Assembly (NCBI GenBank): GCA_003278525.1
Contig: QCEQ01000007.1
Span: forward strand, 1-62,060
DNA from: Prochlorococcus sp. AG-355-P16
Lineage (GTDB): Bacteria; Cyanobacteriota; Cyanobacteriia; PCC-6307; Cyanobiaceae
Reading direction: 5' to 3'
DNA: 62,060 nucleotides
Within the stretch, counting starts at the first letter, position 1. Each line of letters starts with the position of its first letter. The notes under the pieces were generated by a model. The model saw only the letters and a list, made by a program, of their open reading frames with translations. It did no database searches and was not told the origin of the DNA. Below, one piece after another: positions 46,648 to 56,059 of this stretch. The position numbers and the translations under genes were made by a program.

Positions 46648-48705
46648 ATGGGAGATTCCAATAACCGAGAAAGTGGAAAATATAACATCACTAATGATGA
46701 AGATATGAATAACAACTATTGGATTAATGGACTCCTCACTTGGTGGAGTGGGTTCAGTTTAAGAACAAAGTTATTAGCCATTGCAACTCTTGTGGTAAGC
46801 CTCCTGATGACAGGAATAACTTTTTTTGCGTTAAATAGTATCCAAAGGGATGCAGGAATGAATGATACTAGATATGCTCGAGATCTTGGCTTATTGTTAT
46901 CTGGAAATGTAACAGAATTAGTCGCTAATAATCAAAAAAAAGAAATTTCAAATGTAGCTGAAAAGTTTTGGAGATCAAGTCGAAACCTGCGCTATATTTT
47001 TTTTACTGATGCTGAAGATATTGTTCAGCTTGGGATACCAATCAGCGCAACACCCACAAGCTCAGACAGTCAATTTCAGCTCACTCGAAGATTAAAACTA
47101 CCCTCAGAATTAAAGAAGAGACCACAATTTCCATTGATTAGGCAGCATGCGACACCTCAAGGTCAAGTAACAGATGTATTTGTCCCAATGTTGTGGAAAG
47201 GCAAATATCTTGGAACTTTAGCTTTGGGAGTCACTCCTAATAAAAAAGCACTAGCCAGTGCTGCTTTAACTAGGGAAGTAACCATAGCAGTTTTTATCTC
47301 TATTTGGGTTTTAGTAATACTTGGAGCCGTATTTAATGCACTAACTATTACAAGACCTGTTAGAGAGTTAGTAAGAGGTGTTAGAGAAATTTCAAAAGGA
47401 AATTTTAAATCTAGGATTTCTCTACCTATGACAGGTGATCTGGGAGAACTCTTAAATGGATTTAACCGGATGGCCACTCAGTTAGAAAATTATGACGAAG
47501 CTAATATTGAAGAATTAAAAGCTGCTCAAATCAAGCAGCAATCGCTTATAGCTACGATGGCCGATGGTGCCATACTATTGGACTCACAAGGAAAAATTGT
47601 ACTTACTAATCCAACAGCAAAGAGACTATTTCGTTGGGAAGGAAGATTCTTAGAGGGTAAATATTTTTTAAATGAAATCCCCGAAATTTTATCTAACGAC
47701 TTACACACGAATATAGAATCAATTCTAAACAGGGAAAAGGAGAAGGATGATTTAAGATTCAGTTTAGGAGAACCTGCAAGAACCTTAAGGATTGTCTTAC
47801 AATCAGTTTTAGATACAAATAAAGTTGAATTAAAAGGAATTGCCGTAACAATCCAAGACTTAACTAGAGAAGTTGAACTTAATGCCGCACAAAATAGATT
47901 TATTAGTAATGTTTCGCACGAATTAAGGACACCACTTTTTAATATAAAAAGTTATGTAGAGACCTTACACGATTTAAAAGATCAGCTTTCTGATGAGGAA
48001 CAAATAGAATTTTTGGGAATTGCCAATTCAGAGACTGATAGGTTAACAAGACTTGTAAATGATGTATTAGATTTATCAAGATTGGAGTCTGGGAAAATTG
48101 TCCAACTAGAGCAAATGGACATAAAACCAGCAATAGAACAGACTCTTAGAAATTATAGACTTAATGCTATAGAAAAAAATGTTTCATTAGCTCATGATAT
48201 TGAGGAAACTATTCCTTCAATTCTTGGAAATTTTGATTTACTATTACAGGTTTTTGATAATTTGCTGGGTAATGGATTGAAATTTAGTCCAAAAAACAGC
48301 TCATTAATTATAAGAGCTTATACTTGGCCAGATTCATGTCCTGCTTTCCCTCCAAGTATTAAAAATGATTCAGCCCCCAAATGTGATTTAGTTTCACCAC
48401 TCCCAAAAGTAAGAATTGAGATTGCTGATACTGGCTCAGGAATATCTCAAGCTGATCAAGAAAAAATATTTGATCGTTTTTATAGAGTAGAGAATTCTGT
48501 TCATACTGAGCAAGGTACCGGTTTAGGTTTATCTATAGTGCGAGGAATAATTGAAAAACACGGGGGAGAAATTCGTATGGCAAGTGAATTAGGAGTTGGA
48601 ACAACTTTCTGGTTTGATTTAGCCTTAGCACAATCTGATAAAGATGAATTATTGACAAAGACTATTAATAATTTAGATTCTTATTCAGGTTCTGAAATTA
48701 AATAA
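46648..48705 (+). CDS. nblS: Sensor histidine kinase of the NblS/Hik33 (DspA) type
   Basis: A 685-residue membrane kinase. Two membrane segments at about residues 41-62 and 211-233 flank a periplasmic domain. A HAMP domain follows (TITRPVRELVRGVREIS...LGELLNGFNRMA, 232-280), then a PAS domain (about 295-405). The HisKA domain has the phosphorylated His424 in ISNVSHELRTPL, and the ATPase domain has LLGNGLKFS, DTGSGIS and GTGLGLSIV. An unusual proline-rich insertion (SCPAFPPSIKND...) interrupts the ATPase domain. NblS homologues regulate responses to strong light and nutrient stress through RpaB; no regulator gene is adjacent. Naming rests on architecture and length. Confidence 0.9.
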   Translation: MGDSNNRESGKYNITNDEDMNNNYWINGLLTWWSGFSLRTKLLAIATLVVSLLMTGITFFALNSIQRDAGMNDTRYARDLGLLLSGNVTELVANNQKKEISNVAEKFWRSSRNLRYIFFTDAEDIVQLGIPISATPTSSDSQFQLTRRLKLPSELKKRPQFPLIRQHATPQGQVTDVFVPMLWKGKYLGTLALGVTPNKKALASAALTREVTIAVFISIWVLVILGAVFNALTITRPVRELVRGVREISKGNFKSRISLPMTGDLGELLNGFNRMATQLENYDEANIEELKAAQIKQQSLIATMADGAILLDSQGKIVLTNPTAKRLFRWEGRFLEGKYFLNEIPEILSNDLHTNIESILNREKEKDDLRFSLGEPARTLRIVLQSVLDTNKVELKGIAVTIQDLTREVELNAAQNRFISNVSHELRTPLFNIKSYVETLHDLKDQLSDEEQIEFLGIANSETDRLTRLVNDVLDLSRLESGKIVQLEQMDIKPAIEQTLRNYRLNAIEKNVSLAHDIEETIPSILGNFDLLLQVFDNLLGNGLKFSPKNSSLIIRAYTWPDSCPAFPPSIKNDSAPKCDLVSPLPKVRIEIADTGSGISQADQEKIFDRFYRVENSVHTEQGTGLGLSIVRGIIEKHGGEIRMASELGVGTTFWFDLALAQSDKDELLTKTINNLDSYSGSEIK

Positions 48706-48710
48706 ATTAT

Positions 48711-50240
48711 CTAATTATTATCTATTCCTTTAAAAACATTTTGAACATTTTGATCAGGCACAACTCTGTGAGGAGCACCACTAAATATTTGTTCAAAATT
48801 AGAGAAAGAATCTTTTATTTCTGGGCCACTATTTGTAATAATAAATTCTCTTATTCGTTTATCATGCCATGATCCCCTCATTTTAAAAACATTTATAGCA
48901 CGTGCCATCTCACCTTTTATTTCTACATATTGAAGCAACAATATGGTATCTGTAATAGTTGAGATATGAGAATCAGTTATAGAATGACTTCCCATAAATT
49001 CTTCTGCAGTATTAGTAAAGAAGCCTGCTATTTCCTCTTGTTTTGTATAACCGGTAACAGCAATTACAAACTGTCTAAATGCATTCAAACTTACACCTCT
49101 TGCTAATGCAGAGAGAGAATCAATTGCCATTCTTTTTGGTTTAAATTGATTAATTTCCGTTTTTATAATTTGAAGGTGATCTTCTAAACCAGTTGATTCA
49201 GGATATGCGCAAATAATTTTTAATAACCCATCACTTTCCATTTTTTCAAAATCTATTCCCCAACTAGTAGCATTCCTCAGTAATTGAGCCCTAGATTCTT
49301 CATATGCAAAAAGTATTGCTCTTTCATTGTTGTTATAAGCATCTTCAACAAATTTTGATACAAGCATTGTTTTGCCCGTGCCAGTAGCTCCAGTCGCGAG
49401 GATGATGGAATCTTGAAAATATCCTCCACCACACATATCATCAAGATCCTTAACTCCAGAGCTAATCCTAATATTTGAAGATCTCTGCGTTAATCTCATT
49501 GCTCCTAGGGCAAACACACTTATTCCATCCATTCCCATAGTGAATGGATATTCACCTTTCATGTGTACAGTACCTCTTAACTTCAAAACTTCTAAAGTTC
49601 GTCTTCTCTTCTCTGACTCAAGAACATTTCTTAATAAGACAACATTATCAGATACAAATTCTTCTACTCCATATCTAGCAATCGGTCCATAGTCATCAAC
49701 TCTTTCTGTAGTCATAACTGTCGTCACACCTATCTCTTTTAATCTTGCTATGAGTCTAAATATTTCTCGTCTTACAACATAAATAGCATCGTACTGTTGA
49801 AAGACCGCAGTTATTGAATCTATTGCAACTCTCTTAGCTTTATATTTTCTAATTGCATAACTGATTCTCTCAATAAGACCAGACAAGTCAAAGTTCCCCG
49901 CAACATCCTGACCATCAGGATCAGGAGAAGCATCCAAAATAAAAAGTTTATTTTGATCAATTAATTCTTGTAAATCCCAGCCAAAGCTCGCTGCATTTCT
50001 AACAATATCTAGAGGTGATTCCTCAAATGTTACAAAGATCCCAGGCTCATCAAAATTGCAAATTCCATGGTGTAAATATTGCAGTGAAAAAACAGTTTTA
50101 CCAGTTCCTGACGTACCACTCACTAGTGTACTTCTTGATACAGGCAACCCACCCCTACAAACATCATCAAAGCCTTCTATTCCAGTTGGTAATTTTTGTA
50201 CTTGCATTTTATTTGATTTGCCAAATTTCTTATCATTCAT
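48711..50240 (-). CDS. kaiC: Circadian clock ATPase/kinase KaiC
   Basis: A 509-residue double RecA-like ATPase. CI domain: P-loop GTSGTGKT (42-49) and catalytic Glu73-Glu74. CII domain: P-loop GATGTGKT (284-291) and Glu314-Glu315. The autophosphorylation pair is Ser427-Thr428 in ITDSHISTITD. All are intact. The C-terminal tail after about residue 480 is where KaiA would bind in other cyanobacteria. It is downstream of kaiB, leftward, and meets the NblS kinase gene tail-to-tail. With no kaiA nearby it likely runs as an hourglass-type timer reset each day, as described for Prochlorococcus MED4. Confidence 0.97.
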   Translation of the reverse strand: MNDKKFGKSNKMQVQKLPTGIEGFDDVCRGGLPVSRSTLVSGTSGTGKTVFSLQYLHHGICNFDEPGIFVTFEESPLDIVRNAASFGWDLQELIDQNKLFILDASPDPDGQDVAGNFDLSGLIERISYAIRKYKAKRVAIDSITAVFQQYDAIYVVRREIFRLIARLKEIGVTTVMTTERVDDYGPIARYGVEEFVSDNVVLLRNVLESEKRRRTLEVLKLRGTVHMKGEYPFTMGMDGISVFALGAMRLTQRSSNIRISSGVKDLDDMCGGGYFQDSIILATGATGTGKTMLVSKFVEDAYNNNERAILFAYEESRAQLLRNATSWGIDFEKMESDGLLKIICAYPESTGLEDHLQIIKTEINQFKPKRMAIDSLSALARGVSLNAFRQFVIAVTGYTKQEEIAGFFTNTAEEFMGSHSITDSHISTITDTILLLQYVEIKGEMARAINVFKMRGSWHDKRIREFIITNSGPEIKDSFSNFEQIFSGAPHRVVPDQNVQNVFKGIDNN

Positions 50241-50311
50241 AGTTTTGTGTTAATTAAACAAAAGTAAAATAAATTTTGAATTTATCTTTAAGTATAAAAC
50301 TTTTAAATATA

Positions 50312-50629
50312 TTATTTATCTCTACTATATTCAGTTTCAGTTAATTCATCAAAAAGTAGATCTAAACCAATTAAAACTCTTTCTCTATCTGAAAGATCAC
50401 CTATTATTTTTCTCACTGGTGGCGGTAAAATTTTAGCTAAGGTTGGGGTAGCTAAAATCTTATCTTCTTCAGCAAGTTGTGGTTGTTTGAGTACATCAAT
50501 AACCTTCAAAGCATAAACACCTTTGAATTCGTTTTCTAAAATTTCTCTTAAAGTATTTAAAGCTCTCATTGAATTAGGAGTATTTCCAGCAACATAGAGT
50601 TTTAAAATATATGTTTTTCTTGCTGCCAT
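50312..50629 (-). CDS. kaiB: Circadian clock protein KaiB
   Basis: A 105-residue fold-switching thioredoxin-like protein. It has [24 protein letters not shown], the [38 protein letters not shown] body, and an acidic C-terminal tail. It binds the CI ring of KaiC. It sits 71 bases upstream of kaiC and is divergent from rplU, with no kaiA in the 143-base gap. Confidence 0.97.
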   Translation of the reverse strand: MAARKTYILKLYVAGNTPNSMRALNTLREILENEFKGVYALKVIDVLKQPQLAEEDKILATPTLAKILPPPVRKIIGDLSDRERVLIGLDLLFDELTETEYSRDK

Positions 50630-50726
50630 TGTTATAGGTCCTGAATTGATATAAAAGATTTAAAACAACCCTTGACTTATTACACTACAAAATAAGAAAA
50701 TAAACAAATTACTATGATTGCTTATT

Positions 50727-50755
50727 AGGCTTAATCAAATTATCAATTTGAGCCT
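50727..50755 (+). promoter_or_regulatory. Stem-loop in the rplU leader
   Basis: AGGCT and CAAATT on the left pair with AATTTG and AGCCT on the right, with a four-base TAAT bulge and a three-base loop. It ends 17 bases before the rplU ATG, so it could mask or shape the ribosome-binding region. This is the position expected of an autoregulatory ribosomal-protein leader, but no such leader is established here. Confidence 0.35.
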
Positions 50756-50772
50756 CATAGCGTCTTTAAAAT

Positions 50773-51213
50773 ATGACAAATTCTAAAAACTCCTCAAACA
50801 ATTCTTCAAAAAATAATGAATTGTACGCTATTGCAGAAACTTCGGGTCAACAATTTTGGTTTGAAGTCAACCGATACTATGATATAGACAGGTTAAATGC
50901 AAAAGAGAAAGATAAGATTACATTAGAAAAAGTTTTACTTTTAAAAGACAAAGAATCTATCACTGTTGGAAAACCCTACGTAAAGGATGCAAAAATTGAA
51001 TTAGAAGTAGTCTCCCATAAAAGGGATAAGAAAATCCTTGTATATAAGATGCGTCCGAAAAAAAAGACAAGAAGAAAAATGGGTCACAGACAAGAACTTA
51101 CAAGAGTTATGGTAAAATCAATATCAGTAGGTAAAGGCACTCCTAAGTCTTCTTCGAAAAAAGAAACTGTTAAAAAGGAAGCTAAACCAAAATCAGAAAA
51201 ATCAACAAATTAA
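50773..51213 (+). CDS. rplU: Ribosomal protein L21, with a long C-terminal extension
   Basis: A 146-residue protein. After a 16-residue Asn/Ser-rich start, the L21 core runs from LYAIAETSGQQFWFEVNRYYDIDRL through KILVYKMRPKKKTRRKMGHRQELTRVMVKSI. The last 25 or so residues are a Lys/Ser-rich tail not found in short L21 proteins. It binds 23S rRNA. rpmA follows after nine bases, the near-universal L21-L27 pair. It is divergent from kaiB. Confidence 0.97.
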   Translation: MTNSKNSSNNSSKNNELYAIAETSGQQFWFEVNRYYDIDRLNAKEKDKITLEKVLLLKDKESITVGKPYVKDAKIELEVVSHKRDKKILVYKMRPKKKTRRKMGHRQELTRVMVKSISVGKGTPKSSSKKETVKKEAKPKSEKSTN

Positions 51214-51222
51214 ACACTTCTA

Positions 51223-51483
51223 ATGGCACATAAAAAAGGAACAGGTTCTACAAGAAACGGTCGAGATTCAAATTCCAAAAGACTGGGTGTCAAAGCTTAT
51301 GGTGGAGAAAAAGTAACTGCTGGATCAATTTTAATTCGCCAAAGAGGTACATCATTTTTGCCAGGAAACAATGTTGGTAAAGGTAAAGATGACACGCTTT
51401 TTGCACTAAAAGAAGGAACCGTAAGTTTCGAAAGCATTAAACGAAATTTAAGAAATAGAAAAAGAGTTAATATAGTTATCTAA
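51223..51483 (+). CDS. rpmA: Ribosomal protein L27
   Basis: An 86-residue protein. [24 protein letters not shown] is the standard L27 N-terminus that reaches the peptidyl-transferase centre, followed by [39 protein letters not shown]. No N-terminal cleavage extension of the Firmicutes kind is seen. Its last eight bases overlap the convergent methyltransferase gene. Confidence 0.98.
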   Translation: MAHKKGTGSTRNGRDSNSKRLGVKAYGGEKVTAGSILIRQRGTSFLPGNNVGKGKDDTLFALKEGTVSFESIKRNLRNRKRVNIVI

Positions 51484-52216
51484 TTTTCCTATAAGCTCTT
51501 GTAGTTATAAGAATAGGATGAAATACCTCTAAAAATTCTGATTGAAGAGTCTCAAAAAACTTTTCAACAATATGACTATCATCGATATGAAACGGATATT
51601 CATTGTTATCTCCTTTGTAGAAATACCAATTTAATAGAGCAATAGAATTACTATCCATAATCTCTCTGAAATGATTGATTTGAGAAGCTGGATCTGCAAG
51701 ATGTTCCAAAACATCAAGACAAACTATAGTATCAAATTTCAATATTTGTGTATCTTGAATTGTCTTGCAAAAAGTAAGTTTTTTTTCAACTCCTAATTTC
51801 TTAGCCCTATATTCAACAAAATTTCTATTTGTTTGATTAATATCTACAAAAAAAACATGTTCAACTTTTGAAGACATAGCGTTAGCTAGGGCATGCGTAC
51901 CAATACCTCCTCCAAAATCCAAAACTAAATCTTTAGAAAATCTTTGCTGAAGTTTTAAAGTATCAGCTATATAGTCCCTACTTGTGATATGCCAAGCAGC
52001 TAAATCAGCTACATGCCTATCTCCTACAATCTCAGTATAAAAATCTGAAACATCATTCAAAGCATCGCGAGGATGTGAATTTGCCAAATTCATCTTTGCA
52101 CTTGCAAGGAATCCATCTAAATCACATTCTTCAATAGATAAGTATTCCATTAAGTGTGATTTCAAATTAAAAGCATTGTCTATAAACTCTTTTAAAATGG
52201 AATTATTGTTTTTCAA
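51476..52216 (-). CDS. Class I SAM-dependent methyltransferase, unknown substrate
   Basis: A 246-residue protein. The SAM motif I is [18 protein letters not shown], motif II has [20 protein letters not shown], and [22 protein letters not shown] is a typical motif IV. The first 90 residues are helical and carry [18 protein letters not shown]. Methyltransferases of this build act on small molecules, quinones or glycans; nothing nearby fixes the substrate. Confidence 0.85.
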   Translation of the reverse strand: MKNNNSILKEFIDNAFNLKSHLMEYLSIEECDLDGFLASAKMNLANSHPRDALNDVSDFYTEIVGDRHVADLAAWHITSRDYIADTLKLQQRFSKDLVLDFGGGIGTHALANAMSSKVEHVFFVDINQTNRNFVEYRAKKLGVEKKLTFCKTIQDTQILKFDTIVCLDVLEHLADPASQINHFREIMDSNSIALLNWYFYKGDNNEYPFHIDDSHIVEKFFETLQSEFLEVFHPILITTRAYRKIR

Positions 52217-52292
52217 TTTCTTTCTCTAAATTTCCAATATCAAAATCATAGGATGGTTATAAATCTTTCTCAAAGTATTCTTAATATTAAAA

Positions 52293-53210
52293 ATGGAAAC
52301 TAAAGATGGATTCTTAGTAATTAATAAAGATAAAGGATGTACTTCACATGATTGTGTTAAACAAATAAGGAAGTTACTTAATAAGAAAAAGGTCGGTCAC
52401 ACAGGAACTCTTGACCCAGAAGTTATAGGAATATTACCAATCGCGATAGGCAGTGCAACAAGATTTATTCAATATCTCCCTCAGGGCAAAACTTACATAG
52501 GACAAATTAAATTAGGGATAAGAACTAACACTGATGATATTCACGGAGAAATAATTAATCAAAAAAGTTGGCCTAAAATCAGTGATGAAAAATTAGATCA
52601 ATACTTAAATAGATTTAGAGGAATTATTAAACAAATTCCGCCGAAAGTATCTAGTGTGCACGTTAATGGTGAGAGGGCTTATAAGAAATCTTTAAGGAAT
52701 GAAGTTTTTGAATTAGCACCAAGAGAAGTAAAGATAGACGAACTTACTTTAATGAAATGGGACCAAATAAATGGAATCATAGAAATAAAAATCAAATGTT
52801 CAGCTGGCACATACATAAGAGCGATTGCAAGAGATTTAGGAGAAATTCTTAATTCCGAGGGTTGCCTTCTACAACTAAAAAGAATTTCAGCTTGTGGCTT
52901 TGATGAACATAACTCGATAAAAATATCTGATATCGAAAAAGATAAAAAAAACTCGAAAAATTTCATTATTCCAACAATTTCTGCTCTTAATCACATTTCA
53001 ACATTTGTCCTGAGTAATGAAAAACAAATCAATTTTTGGCAAACAGGAAGAGCAATTAGAGTTGATATTAATTACTTCCAGGAAAACAAATCTTTTGACT
53101 ACAAAAAACCCATAAAAGTAATAGATAAAAAACAAATACTACTTGGGATAGGTTTCTTAAATGAAGAGCAATCCAATATAAATCCAAAATTAGTCCTTAA
53201 TGCTAAATAA
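52293..53210 (+). CDS. truB: tRNA pseudouridine(55) synthase
   Basis: A 305-residue enzyme that makes Psi55 in the T loop. The catalytic Asp41 is in [21 protein letters not shown]. It also has [55 protein letters not shown] and [17 protein letters not shown]. It is flanked by convergent genes on both sides and probably has its own promoter in the 76-base gap before it. Confidence 0.96.
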   Translation: METKDGFLVINKDKGCTSHDCVKQIRKLLNKKKVGHTGTLDPEVIGILPIAIGSATRFIQYLPQGKTYIGQIKLGIRTNTDDIHGEIINQKSWPKISDEKLDQYLNRFRGIIKQIPPKVSSVHVNGERAYKKSLRNEVFELAPREVKIDELTLMKWDQINGIIEIKIKCSAGTYIRAIARDLGEILNSEGCLLQLKRISACGFDEHNSIKISDIEKDKKNSKNFIIPTISALNHISTFVLSNEKQINFWQTGRAIRVDINYFQENKSFDYKKPIKVIDKKQILLGIGFLNEEQSNINPKLVLNAK

Positions 53211-53213
53211 CTT

Positions 53214-54404
53214 CTATATGTAATCTTTTCTAAAAGGTTTAATCTGCACACCCTTATAAAAATGCTTTAATATTCTTTCAGCTTTTTGGCCTTTAGAAGC
53301 CAGATATTTAGCCCCCCACTGACTCATTCCGACTCCATGACCTGATCCTTGTCCAAAAACTATCAACCCTTTCTTTTGAGGAGTATTGTTGTTTAATTCT
53401 TCCTCAAAAAATTTAAATCTGATAAAATTACTGTTGAGGCCTAATCTTTTTCTAAAATCTACCCCAGATATTTGATCAGAACCATAAGCTCCAATAAGTT
53501 TTAAATTTTTTACCCTCCCTGTACTAGTAATATCTAGAATCTCTATATTTTTTAAACCTCCAATCTTTGGAAATAAATTTATTAATTCATTACTCGAAAT
53601 ATTTTTTTGCCATCTAAATTTTGGATTATTTTTATCAAAATCTTTCACACTTGATAAATATGGATATTTATTTTTCCATACATCTTGACTATTTTCTGTC
53701 ATTCCACCTGAGCTGCTATGAAACAAAGCATTAATTAATTTATTTTTATACGTTAAAACCAAAGATCTTGTACTTTTAACGGCTCTGATAGTTTTATAAG
53801 TTCTTGATTCCAAGCCATTATAGACTTGATTTTTCTGGGTTGAATCTATATCAAATAAATTATTTCCCTTTTGCTTTAAAGCATAAGTTCTTGAGGCTAT
53901 TGCTTGTGCCTTTAATGCTTCAATAGGCCATTTTGTTGGCATTTCTGAACCCACTACGCTATTAAGGTATTTTTCTATTCCTAAAACATTTACTACCAAT
54001 ATTTCGGAGTCGAGTACAAAGAGATTAAGCTTACCAGCAAATCTCTTCTGACCTACCCAAATACCTCTTCCATCGGAAGAACTCACTTGAAATTTTTGAT
54101 TACTTTTTAAGTCATATTTTTTTTGTTTATTCTTATCAAAATATAAAATTTTTCTATTTTTCTCATTTTTCAAAGTTAGACCTTTTATTCTTTTGCGTGA
54201 AAAAAATTTACCCTCTATTGTTAAAGGAATTGATCTATCTGATCTGATCCTTAAATTGTTATTTTTTGATATCAAAACTCTAATGATTGGTTCTCTCGAT
54301 GCAAAAACACTTTCACTCTGAAAAACACAAATAAATAAAATACTTATTAGGCAACATTTTCTATAGTTATTTTTAAATTTAAGTATCACTTTGTTTAAAA
54401 ACAA
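53214..54404 (-). CDS. SpoIID/LytB-domain protein
   Basis: A 396-residue protein with an N-terminal hydrophobic segment (CCLISILFICVFQSESVFA, a likely signal peptide). The SpoIID domain is marked by LGIEKYLNSVVGSEMPTKWPIEALKAQAIASRTYALK, NALFHSSSGGMTENSQDVWKN and the closing GQGSGHGVGMSQWGAKYLASKGQKAERILKHFYKG. SpoIID is a lytic transglycosylase that acts on peptidoglycan lacking stem peptides. In cyanobacteria the family serves wall remodelling; sporulation is not implied. Confidence 0.92.
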   Translation of the reverse strand: MFLNKVILKFKNNYRKCCLISILFICVFQSESVFASREPIIRVLISKNNNLRIRSDRSIPLTIEGKFFSRKRIKGLTLKNEKNRKILYFDKNKQKKYDLKSNQKFQVSSSDGRGIWVGQKRFAGKLNLFVLDSEILVVNVLGIEKYLNSVVGSEMPTKWPIEALKAQAIASRTYALKQKGNNLFDIDSTQKNQVYNGLESRTYKTIRAVKSTRSLVLTYKNKLINALFHSSSGGMTENSQDVWKNKYPYLSSVKDFDKNNPKFRWQKNISSNELINLFPKIGGLKNIEILDITSTGRVKNLKLIGAYGSDQISGVDFRKRLGLNSNFIRFKFFEEELNNNTPQKKGLIVFGQGSGHGVGMSQWGAKYLASKGQKAERILKHFYKGVQIKPFRKDYI

Positions 54405-54477
54405 ATGCTTAATTTGCCTAAGTTTGACTAAAAGTCTAAATTTAATCCAGATATAACAATAAAAATATCATAAATAA

Positions 54478-55416
54478 GTGAATATCACCTTTTTAGGAAC
54501 GAGCTCAGGTGTCCCATCCTTGACGAGAAATGTTTCTTCCCTAGCACTTAAATTATCACAGTCATCAGAAGTTTGGCTTTTTGATTGCGGAGAAGGAACG
54601 CAACATCAAATAATGAAAAGCAATATTAAATCTTCACAAATCAAGAAAATATTTATTACTCATATGCATGGTGATCATATTTATGGTTTGCCTGGACTTT
54701 TAGCTACCTTAGGTTTATCAGGAAATAGTGAGGGTATTCAAATTTACGGTCCTTCAGGGTTGCGAAGTTTTATAAATTCAGCCCTTAAAAGTAGTTTTTG
54801 TAAATTGTCTTTCCCATTAAATTTTGTGGAAGTTGAAAATTTTGCGTCAGAAAATAAAATCCTATTTGAAAACAACAAAATAAAAGTAAATTGTGCCTGC
54901 CTAAAACATAAAATACCTGCTTATGGTTATAGGGTTAGTGAAAAAGATAAACCAGGTATATTTGATATCAAAAAAGCAGAGTCTCTAAAAATAGCACCTG
55001 GACCAATTTATTCAGAACTGCAACAAGGTAAAAAAGTCGTATTAGCGGATGGTAGGACATTCGATGGGAAAGAATTTTGTGGACCTCCTAGAAAAGGTGA
55101 AAGTTTTGTTTATTGCACAGATACAGTGTTTAGCGAATCAGCTGTTTCACTATCAAAAAATGCCGATTTACTAGTACATGAATCGACTTTTTCAGAGGAG
55201 GATGAACGCATGGCCTACGAAAAATTACATTCCACTACAATTATGGCTGCCAAAACAGCATTATTATCTAACACAAAAAAATTAATTATTACTCATTTAA
55301 GTCCAAGATACACCAATAAAAATGCAATCACGCCAAGCGATTTGCTTAAAGAGGCTCAAAAAGTTTTTCCAAATACTCAGCTTGCAAAAGATTTTCTAAC
55401 GGCAGAAATAAAATAA
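54478..55416 (+). CDS. rnz: Ribonuclease Z
   Basis: A 312-residue metallo-beta-lactamase fold tRNA 3'-endonuclease. It has ITFLGTSSGVPSLTRNVSSLAL, the zinc motif THMHGDH (residues 61-67), YCTDTVFSESAV, LLVHESTF and IITHLSPRY with the further zinc ligands. In this genome CCA is not encoded in the tRNAs seen here, so 3' trimming by this enzyme is expected to precede CCA addition. The start is GTG at 54478. Confidence 0.96.
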   Translation: MNITFLGTSSGVPSLTRNVSSLALKLSQSSEVWLFDCGEGTQHQIMKSNIKSSQIKKIFITHMHGDHIYGLPGLLATLGLSGNSEGIQIYGPSGLRSFINSALKSSFCKLSFPLNFVEVENFASENKILFENNKIKVNCACLKHKIPAYGYRVSEKDKPGIFDIKKAESLKIAPGPIYSELQQGKKVVLADGRTFDGKEFCGPPRKGESFVYCTDTVFSESAVSLSKNADLLVHESTFSEEDERMAYEKLHSTTIMAAKTALLSNTKKLIITHLSPRYTNKNAITPSDLLKEAQKVFPNTQLAKDFLTAEIK

Positions 55417-55448
55417 ACTGCAACAGTTCGTGAGAAGAAGGGTCGTAA

Positions 55449-56051
55449 ATGACCAACCCATGGAATAATAGTCATAGGTTTTCTATATTGATGTTGATCG
55501 AAATGGTTTCTATGTTTTCATCACTACATAAGTCTCTAAAAAGACTATTTATTTTTCTTCCGTTAATTATTGGTTTACTCATTAATCCAATTTCTGCAAA
55601 TGCTCTTTATCCTAGTGATCCTTCATCAGTTGACGTACTAAAAGATGATCTTCACGGTGCCGACCTGCATAATACTGAATATGTTAAATATGATTTATCT
55701 AATCAAGATTTAGGAGAAGCTAATCTTCAAGGTGCATATATGAGTGTAACAACTGCAAAAAACTCTAGTTTTAAAGGAGCCAATATGAAAGATCTTATTG
55801 CATATGCAACACGCTTTGATAATGCTGATTTTACAGATGCGAATCTTACTAATGGTGAGCTAATGAAAAGTGTTTTTGATGGTGCAATTATTGATGGAGC
55901 AGACTTTACTGACGCAAACCTTGATTTAAAGACAAGAAAATCACTTTGCGAGAGAGCAACAGGTACTAATTCACAGACAGGAGTAAATACAGCCGATAGC
56001 CTAGAATGTACTGGCCTAAAAGGTTACACACCTCCTAAACCAAAAGCCTGA
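55449..56051 (+). CDS. Pentapeptide-repeat protein with signal peptide (thylakoid lumen type)
   Basis: A 200-residue protein. A hydrophobic segment LKRLFIFLPLIIGLLINPISANA ends at a signal-peptidase site (ANA-L). The mature part has A(D/N)LxX repeats: LHGADLHNTEYVKYDLSNQDLGEANLQGAYM, then SFKGANMKDLIAYATRFDNADFTDANLTNGEL and DGADFTDANLDLK. A C-terminal cap with two Cys follows (KSLCERATG and LECTGLKG). It resembles the lumenal pentapeptide proteins of cyanobacteria and plants. The true start may be a later ATG (around 55491-55512), since the first 18 residues are not signal-like. A terminator follows. Confidence 0.9.
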   Translation: MTNPWNNSHRFSILMLIEMVSMFSSLHKSLKRLFIFLPLIIGLLINPISANALYPSDPSSVDVLKDDLHGADLHNTEYVKYDLSNQDLGEANLQGAYMSVTTAKNSSFKGANMKDLIAYATRFDNADFTDANLTNGELMKSVFDGAIIDGADFTDANLDLKTRKSLCERATGTNSQTGVNTADSLECTGLKGYTPPKPKA

Positions 56052-56059
56052 TATTAAAT

